Assembly (NCBI GenBank): GCA_033763555.1
Contig: JANRKK010000045.1
Coordinates: 15,859 to 79,858 of the forward strand
From: JALYJG01 sp033763555
GTDB taxonomy: Bacteria > Pseudomonadota > Alphaproteobacteria > UBA9219
Direction: 5' to 3'
DNA: 64,000 bases
The notes beneath the pieces are model-generated. The model was not told the DNA's origin. It saw only the letters and a list, made by a program, of their open reading frames with translations, and searched no databases. Each line of letters starts with the position of its first letter. Position 1 is the first letter of the stretch. Positions 8,073 through 16,087 of the stretch are shown here, one piece after another. The translations under genes were made by a program, and so were the position numbers.

Positions 8073-9211
8073 GGTGAATCAGTATGCCCGAGGCCCAAAG
8101 CTTCTGCCATGGCTTTATCAGAATTTCCCCGTGGGTCAATCAAGCCGAAGCGGCCACGATATTCCCAAAGAGCCCAGGGAATGCCCGCTTTTTCAAGCGC
8201 CTCACGCACATCCCGCAACCAGTTATAACGGCTCTGATCATCAATGTGGGGGCGATAGACACCGAACTCGGTGCAAATGACCCGAACCTTTGAACGCCGC
8301 CGCCATTCCTCTACGCGGCCAATTATTTCTATAATTGTCGCCCGGTTCCAGCCGCGCATGACATATTCTTGAATCTTGGCATCATCCATATCGAAATCGA
8401 ACTTTGTATCGACGGGATAGACAATGGGCGTACGGCTGCGCCATTCCGGCAACCACTCAACGCCATGATGCGTTACAATCATGGGGTCATAAAAATGAAA
8501 ATCATAAAGAAGATTTTTGTCCTTATAGGGTTTCATAAGAATAAGTTCCCACCAGCCGCTATGCGGGCCTGTGGTCACGACAAAAGTATTCTTGGGAAAG
8601 TCTTTACGCAGATTGTTAACCAGCTGTTCCTGCATCTGCCACCAGAGAAAACTTTCGACTGGTGGCTCGTTATACAAGCCCAGAAAAATCCGCTGGGACG
8701 GAAAATCCTTGATCACAGGTTGCAGGTTTTTCCATATTCCCTCGACTTGCGCCATGGTCTCGCGCGGCGTTTCCTTGAGCCTGCTTTCTCCAGCTAGGCC
8801 TGGATGCAAATCGATAATGACACTCAAACCTTGATTTAAAAGCTCGACAAGGTCACAGCGCAGCTCGGCAAGCCGATCTTTCTGCTCATCTTCATCACTT
8901 AAAGTGAGCCAAACAGGATGAAGCGGCAACCGGACATAATCGAACCCCTGCCCTCGCAATTTCGGTATATCTTCGCTCTTATAAGATGTGTCCCGGCGAT
9001 CTTCCCACCAGCGCGATAAATTCACGCCGCGCTTGAGCGTAACAGACCGTTCTCCACGAGGCGCTTTACTGGCATCGTAGATACATGTATCGGCTGCCAT
9101 GGCCTTCGATAAAGGCAGGATGGCGAGCAAAAGAAAAAGTAGGAAAAGGCGGCGCATGCCATGCCACATACACCATAATCGACTTAAATTCACGGATGTT
9201 GGCGCGCTCAC
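8069..9211 (-). CDS. Secreted glycoside hydrolase family 5 enzyme
   Basis: Predicted endo-type beta-glycanase of the cellulase (GH5) family. The acid/base glutamate is in FLGLYNEPP (Glu182) and the nucleophile in VRVICTEFGVY (Glu315), at the spacing expected for GH5. VTLKRGVNLSRWWE, DYVRLPLHP and VIIDLHPG are the usual early strands. A signal peptide is clear in MRRLFLLFLLLAILPLS ending near AMA-AD. The GTG at 9211 overlaps the upstream stop as GTGA, which favours coupling. The ATG at 9157 would start directly at the signal peptide and is an equally good choice (362 residues). Sitting between a glycan polymerase and a nucleotide-sugar enzyme, it probably trims the exopolysaccharide made by this operon. 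Confidence 0.87.
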   Translation of the reverse strand: MSAPTSVNLSRLWCMWHGMRRLFLLFLLLAILPLSKAMAADTCIYDASKAPRGERSVTLKRGVNLSRWWEDRRDTSYKSEDIPKLRGQGFDYVRLPLHPVWLTLSDEDEQKDRLAELRCDLVELLNQGLSVIIDLHPGLAGESRLKETPRETMAQVEGIWKNLQPVIKDFPSQRIFLGLYNEPPVESFLWWQMQEQLVNNLRKDFPKNTFVVTTGPHSGWWELILMKPYKDKNLLYDFHFYDPMIVTHHGVEWLPEWRSRTPIVYPVDTKFDFDMDDAKIQEYVMRGWNRATIIEIIGRVEEWRRRSKVRVICTEFGVYRPHIDDQSRYNWLRDVREALEKAGIPWALWEYRGRFGLIDPRGNSDKAMAEALGLGHTDSP

Positions 9212-10158
9212 GCCGCCAACAGGTTTTTAAAATATTCAATCGTCGGCTTAAGGCCGTTCTCCAAAGCAATTTTCGGTTCCCATCCCAGGGCCTTCTTGGC
9301 CAGGGAGATATCGGGGCAGCGCTGGCGTGGGTCATCCTGCATGCGCGGGTGATGGCTGATACTTGAGGAAGATTTGGTCATTTTCATAACCATCTCCGCC
9401 AGCTCTTTGATTGTAAATTCGCCCGGATTGCCAAGATTGACGGGGCCCGTGAAATCATCCGGCGACGCCATGAGTTTTATCAGGCCATCCACCAGATCAT
9501 CAACATAGCAGAAAGATCGCGTCTGGTTGCCGTCGCCATGAAGGGTCAGTGATTTGCCTTCCAGCGCCTGCACGATAAAGCTCGACACAACGCGCCCATC
9601 ATTCGGGTGCGTGCGCGGGCCATAGGTATTGAAAATACGAGCAACTTTAATGTTCAGGCCGTGCTGGCGGCGGTAATCAAAGAACAAAGTTTCTGCGCAG
9701 CGCTTGCCCTCATCGTAACAGGCCCGCGGTCCGATCGGGTTGACATTGCCCCAGTAATCTTCTGTTTGCGGGTGCACCGCAGGATCACCGTAAACTTCGC
9801 TGGTCGAAGATAAAAGAATTTTCGCTTTCCGGCGCTTGGCCAAACCGAGCATATTGATGGAACCCACGACGCTGGTCTTGGTCGTTTGCACCGGGTCAAA
9901 CTGGTAATGAATAGGCGAAGCCGGACAAGCGAGATGGTAAATTTCATCCACCTCCACATAGAGCGGGAAACACACATCATGTCGCATGACTTCAAAATGC
10001 GGATTACCAAGCATCGAGGCGATATTTTCGCGCGTGCCCGTATAGAAATTATCGACGCAGATAACAGCGCATTTCTCGCGCAGCAGCCTTTCACATAAGT
10101 GCGAGCCGACAAAGCCAGCGCCGCCAGTGACCAGAACTCGTTTATAGGCTCGTTGCAT
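9208..10158 (-). CDS. NAD-dependent UDP-glucuronate decarboxylase-like epimerase/dehydratase
   Basis: Extended short-chain dehydrogenase, 316 residues, closest in character to UDP-glucuronate decarboxylase (UDP-xylose synthase). It has TGGAGFVGSH (residues 11-20) for NAD binding, LLSSTSEVYGDP around residue 120, and the catalytic pair Tyr148 and Lys152 in CYDEGKR. The GPRACYDEGKR context and RIFNTYGPR followed by VVSSFIVQAL are typical of this subgroup. It is first of a three-gene run (this gene, GH5, polymerase) joined by 4-bp overlaps. The start codon lies only 44 nt after the 3' end of the initiator tRNA on the same strand, and no Shine-Dalgarno sequence is visible before it. dTDP-glucose dehydratase is less likely. 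Confidence 0.85.
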   Translation of the reverse strand: MQRAYKRVLVTGGAGFVGSHLCERLLREKCAVICVDNFYTGTRENIASMLGNPHFEVMRHDVCFPLYVEVDEIYHLACPASPIHYQFDPVQTTKTSVVGSINMLGLAKRRKAKILLSSTSEVYGDPAVHPQTEDYWGNVNPIGPRACYDEGKRCAETLFFDYRRQHGLNIKVARIFNTYGPRTHPNDGRVVSSFIVQALEGKSLTLHGDGNQTRSFCYVDDLVDGLIKLMASPDDFTGPVNLGNPGEFTIKELAEMVMKMTKSSSSISHHPRMQDDPRQRCPDISLAKKALGWEPKIALENGLKPTIEYFKNLLAA

Positions 10159-10202
10159 GGGAGGAATTTTCAGGAAAGATTGATGACTTAAGGAAGGTTG
10201 TT

Positions 10203-10279
<77 letters not shown>

Positions 10280-10283
10280 TCAC

Positions 10284-10550
10284 CATACGAAAAATCAAAA
10301 AACCACTGAAAAGAGGCGTGTTTGTGGCTCTTTCACAGCCGCTTGTCAAATAGTCTAGCAACTATGGGTTTGAAAGGCAAAAAATAGCGCTGCCGAAAAG
10401 GCCCGTCACACAGCCGAATCTGTCAGAAATGGGTTGCCTTTCCTTCACGCCCCGTGGCAAGAAGCCCAAGTTCAGCCCCGCGACGGGGCTTTTTTGCAAT
10501 CTCACAGGCGCCATGTCTGACGGCATAAAACGAAGAAAGATGGCTGATAT
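10284..10550 (+). promoter_or_regulatory. Untranslated leader of the NRAMP-type gene
   Basis: A gene-free stretch of about 270 bp between the divergent tRNA-fMet and the transporter. It contains CACG-CCC-CGTG (10446-10456) followed by a strong terminator-like hairpin (10474-10495) about 55 bp before the start codon. The GCCCCG at 10449-10454 could pair with the 3' arm of that terminator instead of the regular 5' arm. Mutually exclusive pairing of this kind is what riboswitches and attenuators use. I cannot match it to a named class: the manganese-sensing yybP-ykoY core GGGGAGUAG is absent. Confidence 0.4.
10474..10495 (+). terminator. Intrinsic terminator upstream of the NRAMP-type gene
   Basis: Perfect 7-bp stem AGCCCCG/CGGGGCT with loop CGA, immediately followed by five T residues on the plus strand. 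No plus-strand gene precedes it, so it either ends a short RNA starting in the leader or attenuates the transporter mRNA. Confidence 0.7.
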
Positions 10551-11819
10551 ATGCGGTTTCTTTATCGCTATCCGATTAACTTCTGGCGGAGGCTGGGCCC
10601 GGGCCTGATCACAGGCGCGGCGGACGATGATCCCAGCGGCATTGCGACATATTCCCAGGTAGGCGCCGAATTCGGCTATAAAATCAGCTGGACGATACCT
10701 TTCTGCTATCCGCTGATGGTCGCCATTCAGGAAATCAGCGCCCGTATCGGTCGCACGACCAGCTACGGCCTCGCAGGTAATCTGCGGCTGTTTTATCCCA
10801 TCGCCATTCTGCGCATCATGGTGCTGCTGCTCCTGATCGCCAATACGGTCAATCTCGGCGCGGATTTGGGGGCGATGGGCTCGGCGCTGCAGCTCGTGAT
10901 CGGCGGTAACACAAAAATCTGGGCGGCTCTTTTTGGCGTTTTGTGCGTCATCGCCCAGATGTTCATGGATTACCGCCGTTATATCGCACTTCTGAAATGG
11001 CTGACCTTGTCCCTGTTTGCCTATGTCGGCGTCGTTTTGATTGTGGAGATGCCGTGGCGCGACGTAATGGTCGGTTTGTTTATCCCGCATATTGAAGCCA
11101 ATGCAGGCTATCTCGCAGCTATCGTCGCCGTTTTCGGCACAACAATCAGCCCTTATTTGTTTTTCTGGCAATCCACGCAGGAAGCTGAAGATGTCATTGC
11201 TAACCCCGATGCGCAGCCTCTGCTCGTCGCGCCCGAGCAGGCAGCCAGTGAGATGAAACGTATCCGCTTCGATACGATGGTCGGCATGGGTTTTTCCAAC
11301 CTGATCGCCCTTTTTATAATTCTTACGACAGCAGCAACGCTGAATGCCCACGGCATTACGGATATTCAAACGTCCAGCCAGGCAGCGGAAGCTTTGAGGC
11401 CTATCGCCGGCCCTCTGGCCTTCACGATTTTTGCACTTGGCATTATCGGCACCGGATTGCTTGCCGTGCCCATTCTTGCGGCATCTTCTGCGTATGCCGT
11501 AGGCGAGGCACTTAACTGGCGCATCGGCCTTGGCCGACGTCCGCGCGAGGCTAAGGCCTTTTATGCCACGCTCGCGGGGGCTACTCTGATCGGTGTGGTC
11601 ATCAATTTCACCAGCGTCGACCCGATCAAGGCGCTGTTCTGGGCCGCCATTCTGAATGGCATCATTGCCGTGCCGATGATGTTTGTGATGATGCACATGG
11701 CATCATCCACACGCATTATGGGTGATCACACCATTCCCAAACCTCTCAAGATCATGGGATGGCTTTCAACGCTGGTCATGACGGCCGTGGTCGCGGCCAT
11801 GTTTGTAACAATGTTTTAG
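10551..11819 (+). CDS. NRAMP-family divalent metal transporter, atypical motifs
   Basis: A 422-residue membrane protein with eleven or so hydrophobic segments and the NRAMP fold pattern. The first helix has LGPGLITGAADDDPSGIATY, where the canonical DPGN metal-binding motif reads DPSG. In the sixth helix the usual MPH motif is replaced: the region reads FGTTISPYLFFWQ, so the conserved metal-binding methionine position is Ile. A distinct soil-bacterial branch of NRAMP-like proteins has this DDDPSG type of signature, and its substrate (Mn, Fe, Mg or other) is unsettled. It is monocistronic, preceded by the leader and terminator-like hairpin, and followed by tRNA-Gly. ATG 10551 has only a weak GAAAGATGG ribosome site. 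Confidence 0.85.
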   Translation: MRFLYRYPINFWRRLGPGLITGAADDDPSGIATYSQVGAEFGYKISWTIPFCYPLMVAIQEISARIGRTTSYGLAGNLRLFYPIAILRIMVLLLLIANTVNLGADLGAMGSALQLVIGGNTKIWAALFGVLCVIAQMFMDYRRYIALLKWLTLSLFAYVGVVLIVEMPWRDVMVGLFIPHIEANAGYLAAIVAVFGTTISPYLFFWQSTQEAEDVIANPDAQPLLVAPEQAASEMKRIRFDTMVGMGFSNLIALFIILTTAATLNAHGITDIQTSSQAAEALRPIAGPLAFTIFALGIIGTGLLAVPILAASSAYAVGEALNWRIGLGRRPREAKAFYATLAGATLIGVVINFTSVDPIKALFWAAILNGIIAVPMMFVMMHMASSTRIMGDHTIPKPLKIMGWLSTLVMTAVVAAMFVTMF

Positions 11820-11844
11820 GCCATAAAACGCAGGCAAAAGCGGC

Positions 11845-11872
11845 TTGCAAAGGGTGGCGGGAATTGTATGAT
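11845..11872 (+). promoter_or_regulatory. Promoter for tRNA-Gly
   Basis: TTGCAA at 11845-11850 and TATGAT at 11867-11872 with a 16-bp spacer form a good sigma-70 type promoter. The tRNA begins 58 bp downstream of the -10 box, leaving room for a short 5' leader that RNase P would remove. Confidence 0.5.
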
Positions 11873-11930
11873 GCGCCCCCTGCCCTACTTTTTTGGCATA
11901 AGGGACAGACGAATGTAAGTGCTTACGGAT

Positions 11931-12005
<75 letters not shown>

Positions 12006-12039
12006 ACTTTTACTTAGGCTTTCAAAAACACCCTGCTAC

Positions 12040-12744
12040 TTAATTTTTTCTACACAAATAGATATTAGCTGTCTGCGGGACTGATCCAGAGGCAGCAAGT
12101 CCATAGCTGGCAACCCAAAAACCGTTGATTTCCTGTAGGCCAGCAAGAGGTCTTTCCGACATAAATTGCAACGTCCACCCGCTCGCACAAGTGCATCCAG
12201 ACGTACCTCCGGCAATAGCAGGAAAAATAGGTGTTCCCATTGTTGTGTTTGTACCATTTGAATTATTTCTCGCTTCACACCACCCCGCTACGGCGCCCGG
12301 TGGCATGAATCCGTATTGAGACCAACCATTGGCTGTGCCGTCTGTGCATGCTTCAAGTTTGTTAGTAAATGTTCCCGCTGGCCCAGGAACGGCACGTATT
12401 CCGGCCCACCCGCCGCCGCCGCAGCCACTACTTTTTGTGCCTCCAGACCATAAAAATATTTGGTCATCGATATCGACCGTACCCTTAACCGAAAATCTAG
12501 GATCAAAGCCAGGAGGCCGAGTTTCCCCAGCAACAGGAAGCCCCACACTAACCTGACCGTTTGGAAATACTTGAATTGCCGTGGTTCCTCCCGCCCCAAT
12601 GGGGAGTGTTTGCCCAGACTGAGAATTCAATCCATCCGCAGCCATCGCCGATGCAGACGCAATACATAGAGCAGCAGCAAGACTGAGCGCGCTTAAGCGG
12701 CATCGAGCCGAACCGGACTTCAAATAAGAAATGGCGTCACGCAT
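12040..12744 (-). CDS. Secreted protein of unknown function
   Basis: A 234-residue protein I do not recognise. It starts with a clear signal peptide (hydrophobic LSALSLAAALCIASASAMA, cleavage before ADGLN). The mature part is rich in Gly, Ser, Thr and Asn and has several cysteines that could pair: SSGCGGGGW, EACTDGTANGW, AGWCEARNN, SGCTCASGW and a C-terminal YLCRKN. AGGGA four bases before ATG 12744 supports the start. Base composition is lower in GC than the region. It stands alone between tRNA-Gly and an AT-rich spacer, a typical position for acquired DNA, although no integrase is present. An extracellular or surface-displayed role is the most that can be inferred. Confidence 0.7.
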   Translation of the reverse strand: MRDAISYLKSGSARCRLSALSLAAALCIASASAMAADGLNSQSGQTLPIGAGGTTAIQVFPNGQVSVGLPVAGETRPPGFDPRFSVKGTVDIDDQIFLWSGGTKSSGCGGGGWAGIRAVPGPAGTFTNKLEACTDGTANGWSQYGFMPPGAVAGWCEARNNSNGTNTTMGTPIFPAIAGGTSGCTCASGWTLQFMSERPLAGLQEINGFWVASYGLAASGSVPQTANIYLCRKN

Positions 12745-12840
12745 GTGATCCCTCGCTTGCTTTCAGTTTAGAAGCAAAATTGAACTATCTGGGATTAAAG
12801 CTATCACACCAGCATTAACAAGGTTTTAATCAGGGTTTCC

Positions 12841-12862
12841 AGCCCTTTAAGGGCTTGTTTTT
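12841..12862 (+). terminator. Orphan terminator-like hairpin
   Basis: AGCCCTT and AAGGGCT flank a single T (realistically a 5-bp stem with a 5-nt loop) and are followed by TGTTTTT on the plus strand. There is no plus-strand gene in the 830 bp upstream other than tRNA-Gly, so it may end a small RNA or readthrough transcript. Confidence 0.4.
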
Positions 12863-13001
12863 ATGACCCCAATGAACCGACTCGCCAGAGGGTCTATCTT
12901 AAATTGGCACATGCCAGCATAGGTGAGTCATTTTTAACACATTGATAAATAAAAGAAAAACCAATTAAAGAAAGAGTTTTTTGCTTTCATGATTTGCGAC
13001 T

Positions 13002-13022
13002 AAGTTACGAATCGTAAGTTAC
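13002..13022. promoter_or_regulatory. Possible operator: palindrome in a direct repeat
   Basis: TTACGA-A-TCGTAA (13005-13017) is a perfect 13-bp palindrome, and the heptamer AAGTTAC occurs at 13002-13008 and again at 13016-13022. It lies about 75 bp upstream of the small gene at 13094. A single palindrome of this size can occur by chance several times in a window this large, so the operator reading is tentative. Confidence 0.25.
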
Positions 13023-13093
13023 TGAAACATTTTTGGGTAGCTGCGGAATCGGTAAGAACTGCTGGAAATGGGTATCTCCAGCCCGTGTAACAA

Positions 13094-13315
13094 ATGAAGG
13101 ATAAAGCCGTGGTGGTTGAGCTTTCCCCTATTGCCTATATGGCCTTATGCGGCCTTGTGCAGGACGCCTTGCAGCACCCGAGCGATGCAACGCCTCTTTT
13201 GAATCGCGTTGCGCAGGAGCTCGCCAATGCGACGGCCAACGGTATGCTGCCGTCTGATCTTCTGGAACAGCCTGAGCGTATCGAAGCCCTGCGCCGCGCT
13301 GGCATGGCTGCCTAA
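13094..13315 (+). CDS. Small hypothetical protein (73 aa)
   Basis: Unrecognised 73-residue soluble protein, mostly helical by composition, with VVELSPIAYMALCGLVQDAL and a second half rich in Ala, Leu and Glu (LLEQPERIEALRRAGMAA). Codon use with many GC and GCC endings looks coding and resembles the neighbours. The start ATG 13094 follows an A/G-poor leader with no strong ribosome site. It is followed 75 bp later by the lipid A modification operon in the same direction, but that gap is wide enough for a separate promoter. No function can be assigned. Confidence 0.6.
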   Translation: MKDKAVVVELSPIAYMALCGLVQDALQHPSDATPLLNRVAQELANATANGMLPSDLLEQPERIEALRRAGMAA

Positions 13316-13390
13316 CAGCCCTTATCTCCGTTCACCGCTAATTTCCTGAGCACTCTCGCCAGAGGCGTGAAGAGCCGTTATAGATAACGC

Positions 13391-13696
13391 ATGACCAATC
13401 TTTTTGATACAGGACTACTGTGGATCCGCACCCATGTGACGGGATGGGTTTTGCTTGGGCTGTTCGGACAAGGTCTTTTTATGATGCGCTTTATCTATCA
13501 GTGGATCGCCAGCGAACGCGCCAAAAAAAGCATCATGCCGGAAGCCTTTTGGTATTTCAGTCTGGCAGGCGGCATTATCGTATTCACCTATGCCGTTCAC
13601 CGCGAGGATATTGTATTCATTCTGGGACAGGGCCTAGGCGTTTTTATTTATCTGCGGAATATTTATTTCATCTGGCGGCATAAACGCCATGCCTGA
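13391..13696 (+). CDS. LABN-domain (lipid-A-disaccharide synthase N-terminal) membrane protein
   Basis: A 101-residue membrane protein that matches the LABN domain, first described as an extra N-terminal part of some LpxB proteins. It is usually found as a small stand-alone gene beside lipid A sugar transferases. The family signature is visible in GWVLLGLFGQGLFMMRFIYQ, WIASERAKKSIMPEAFWYFS and GQGLGVFIYLRNIYFIW, with three membrane helices. Its 3' end overlaps the ArnT-like gene by 8 bp, so they are an operon. In related operons such proteins accompany undecaprenyl-phosphate sugar synthesis or flipping, and a helper role for the ArnT-like enzyme is a reasonable inference. Confidence 0.87.
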   Translation: MTNLFDTGLLWIRTHVTGWVLLGLFGQGLFMMRFIYQWIASERAKKSIMPEAFWYFSLAGGIIVFTYAVHREDIVFILGQGLGVFIYLRNIYFIWRHKRHA

Positions 13697-15386
13697 ACGG
13701 GTGGCATCCCTGCCCGCGGTTTTCCTTGCTCCCGGCAAAAAACGCCTGAGCGTCTGGGCGTATATCTTCCTTTTTTTCCTGTGTGTAGCATTTTATGCGC
13801 CGGGATTTGTCTCTCTGCCACCAACGGACCGTGACGAGTCATCCTTCGCGCAATCCTCCAAGCAGATGATTGAGAGCAACAATTACGTCGATATAAGGAT
13901 TCAAGAGAAACCGCGTTACAAGAAGCCCATCGGCATTTACTGGCTGCAAGCCTCAAGCGTCAAACTCCTGAACCCGGATCATTTGAAGGAAATCTGGGCC
14001 TACCGCGTACCTTCTTTTCTGGGCGCGGCCACGGCTGTTCTGATGACGGCAGCGCTGGGTACATTTCTTTTTGGCCCTCTGGCGGGAATACTGGGGGCCA
14101 TGATGATGGCCGGGTGTGTTGTGCTGAACGTGGAAGCACGCATGGCCAAGACCGACGCTGCCCTGCTCGGCTGCATCATGGTCATGCAATACGGTCTGGC
14201 GAAAGCCTACATAAAACGCAAAGAGAAATTTGCAACTTCCCTTGCCTTCTGGACAGCGCTTGGTCTGGGCGTTCTGATCAAGGGGCCTATCATTCTTCTG
14301 GTGTTATTCTCGACTTTGCTCTGGCTGTGGCTACAGGAAAGAAAATTAAAATGGTTTCTGACGCTCCGTCCCGCTATGGGCCTGCCTTATGCACTGGCAC
14401 TGATTATTCCATGGTTCACACTTATGATTTTGGGAAGCCAGGGACAATTTGTTGATCAATCCATCGGCCATGATTTTATTGCCAAAATATGGAACGGCGA
14501 ATTCCGCGGCATCATACCGCCGGGCGTGCATCTACTGGCCCTGCCTGTGGTTTTTGCGCCTTTTGCGCTTTTCGCCTTTTTGGCGTTGCCGGATATATGG
14601 CGCCATCGGCACGAACCCGCCATCCGGTTCTGTTTGGGCTGGATCATACCCGCATGGATTGTCTTTGAATTATCGCTGACCAAACTTCCCCATTATGTCA
14701 TGCCACTTTATCCCGCGATTGCCATGCTCGCAGCAAAATTCCTGAGCGATGGTTTTCCTGCGCTGACAAAAAATATAAAACCTTGGTTTCCAGCCCTTGT
14801 CATGGGTTTGTGGCTGATGATCTGCACCGGGCTTCTGCTGGCCTTGATCTATATGCCTTATGCCCTCGATCAGGCGTGGAACGCATGGCAGATTGGCGCC
14901 AGCGCGTTGTTTTTCCTCAGCCTGAATGCAGCCCTGTTTTTTTTAATGCAGCGGACACCCAGCCGGAGTGTTATTGCCCTGACAATCGGCAGTCTGATTT
15001 TCATGGGCGTTACTTTTGGCATTACCCTGCCCCGCCTGCAGCATATATGGCTCTCCAAGCAGGTGGCCCATATCGCGGAGCGCACCAAGCCATGCGAGAA
15101 ACCAGAAATCATCACCGCAACCTATGATGAGCCGAGCCTGGTTTTTCTGGCCGGAACAGAAACGCAATTTATTGCCAGCGGCGCGCAGGCGGCTTTTGCC
15201 GTTTGGCTTAATCCCTGCCGTATGGCCTTGATCGACGGCAATCATAAGCAGCTGTTTTTGGATGTGTTCGCCAAGGCACGTTACAAACCTATTGAGGTTG
15301 GCCATGTTGAAGGACTGAACACGGGCCGCGGCCGCAAGGTTTCCCTGACACTTTACACCTTGCCTATGGAAGCGAAACGCCAATGA
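13689..15386 (+). CDS. ArnT-like lipid A glycosyltransferase (GT39/GT83 family)
   Basis: Large membrane glycosyltransferase using a polyprenyl-phosphate sugar donor on the periplasmic face, 565 residues with about twelve membrane helices. The first periplasmic loop carries LPPTDRDESSFAQSSKQM (the catalytic acidic pair) followed by QEKPRYKKPIGIYWLQ, which matches the EKPIxxYW stretch of ArnT. HYVMPLYPA is the conserved mid-protein motif. The C-terminal 150 residues form a soluble periplasmic domain. None of the other arn genes (arnA, B, C, D) is in the window, so the donor need not be aminoarabinose; galacturonate or another pentose is possible. It overlaps the LABN gene upstream and the PAP2 gene downstream (ATGA). 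Confidence 0.85.
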   Translation: MPERVASLPAVFLAPGKKRLSVWAYIFLFFLCVAFYAPGFVSLPPTDRDESSFAQSSKQMIESNNYVDIRIQEKPRYKKPIGIYWLQASSVKLLNPDHLKEIWAYRVPSFLGAATAVLMTAALGTFLFGPLAGILGAMMMAGCVVLNVEARMAKTDAALLGCIMVMQYGLAKAYIKRKEKFATSLAFWTALGLGVLIKGPIILLVLFSTLLWLWLQERKLKWFLTLRPAMGLPYALALIIPWFTLMILGSQGQFVDQSIGHDFIAKIWNGEFRGIIPPGVHLLALPVVFAPFALFAFLALPDIWRHRHEPAIRFCLGWIIPAWIVFELSLTKLPHYVMPLYPAIAMLAAKFLSDGFPALTKNIKPWFPALVMGLWLMICTGLLLALIYMPYALDQAWNAWQIGASALFFLSLNAALFFLMQRTPSRSVIALTIGSLIFMGVTFGITLPRLQHIWLSKQVAHIAERTKPCEKPEIITATYDEPSLVFLAGTETQFIASGAQAAFAVWLNPCRMALIDGNHKQLFLDVFAKARYKPIEVGHVEGLNTGRGRKVSLTLYTLPMEAKRQ

Positions 15387-16078
15387 CAAAGAAGCATTAC
15401 ATTCTGAGTGGTATTTTTCTGTTTTTGGCGCTTGAGATTCTTCTGATCACCTTTGCCGACAAGCCCATTTCGCAGGAACTGCGTATCATTGAAGCGCAGA
15501 ACCCGGGTTTGATCGGTTTTTTCCGTAGCTACACCGATCTTGGGAAATCCAAATGGTATCTCTGGCCTTCTGGCATAGCCATTTTGGTATTTTCTGCCCT
15601 GCTGCACATGAAGCTCTTTTCACGTCAGGCACGAATGAAGCTCAAGCGGATAGGTGAAAAGCTTTTATTCTTCTTTCTTTGTATCGCGGCTTCGGGAATT
15701 ATCACGGATATTCTCAAGCGGCTTATCGGCCGCGCGCGCCCGGTAAAGCTGGAGCAGGACGGTCTCTATGGGTTTTTTCCCGTTGTTTTTGAATCCCGTT
15801 TCCATTCCATGCCGTCCGGCCATGCCACAACGGCCTTTGCTCTGGCTTTCGCGCTCGCGGTGCTGCTCCCACGCTGGCGCGTTGCATTCTTTGCTCTAGG
15901 CGTTTTTCTGGCAGTCAGCCGCATTATGGTTAATGCGCATTTTCTTTCGGATGTGCTGGCAGGCGGCGTGATCGCCTACCTCACCACCCTGCTGATGCAG
16001 CGGCTGGACGCATACCATGGGATGTTTCTTGCGCGTGATAGTATTTTTCCCATTGACCGGAAATCCCGCCGTCGTTAA
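15383..16078 (+). CDS. PAP2-family lipid phosphatase (LpxE/LpxF-like candidate)
   Basis: Membrane phosphatase of the PAP2 superfamily, 231 residues. All three active-site motifs are intact: K112xxxxxxR119P (KRLIGRARP), PSGH at 144-147 with the catalytic histidine, and SRIMVNAHFLSD (179-190) with the second catalytic histidine His186 and Asp190. About six membrane helices surround them. Translation is coupled to the ArnT-like gene through an ATGA overlap. In this setting removal of a lipid A phosphate or recycling of undecaprenyl diphosphate left after sugar transfer are both sensible. The sequence does not discriminate between them. Confidence 0.85.
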   Translation: MTKKHYILSGIFLFLALEILLITFADKPISQELRIIEAQNPGLIGFFRSYTDLGKSKWYLWPSGIAILVFSALLHMKLFSRQARMKLKRIGEKLLFFFLCIAASGIITDILKRLIGRARPVKLEQDGLYGFFPVVFESRFHSMPSGHATTAFALAFALAVLLPRWRVAFFALGVFLAVSRIMVNAHFLSDVLAGGVIAYLTTLLMQRLDAYHGMFLARDSIFPIDRKSRRR

Positions 16079-16087
16079 ATTTCCTGC

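Larger units (their letters stand above)
12745..13093. other. AT-rich intergenic region of 349 bp
   Basis: No coding frame with plausible composition. It holds a terminator-like hairpin at 12841-12862 (plus strand), a run of A-rich sequence around 12940-12980, and a 13-bp perfect palindrome at 13005-13017 within repeated AAGTTAC heptamers. The left end must carry the promoter of the secreted protein and the right end that of the gene at 13094. Confidence 0.5.

Noticed and set aside
10284..10500. SRP RNA or yybP-ykoY riboswitch in the transporter leader
   Set aside because: Neither the SRP GGAA tetraloop core (GGTCAGGTCCGGAAGG) nor the GGGGAGUAG core of yybP-ykoY is present.
10362..11696. Long open frame (444 codons) on the minus strand opposite the NRAMP-type gene
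   Set aside because: It is rich in His, Gln, Arg and Asp with no domain, as expected for an antisense shadow, and has no ribosome site; the plus-strand protein has clear membrane helices and NRAMP features.
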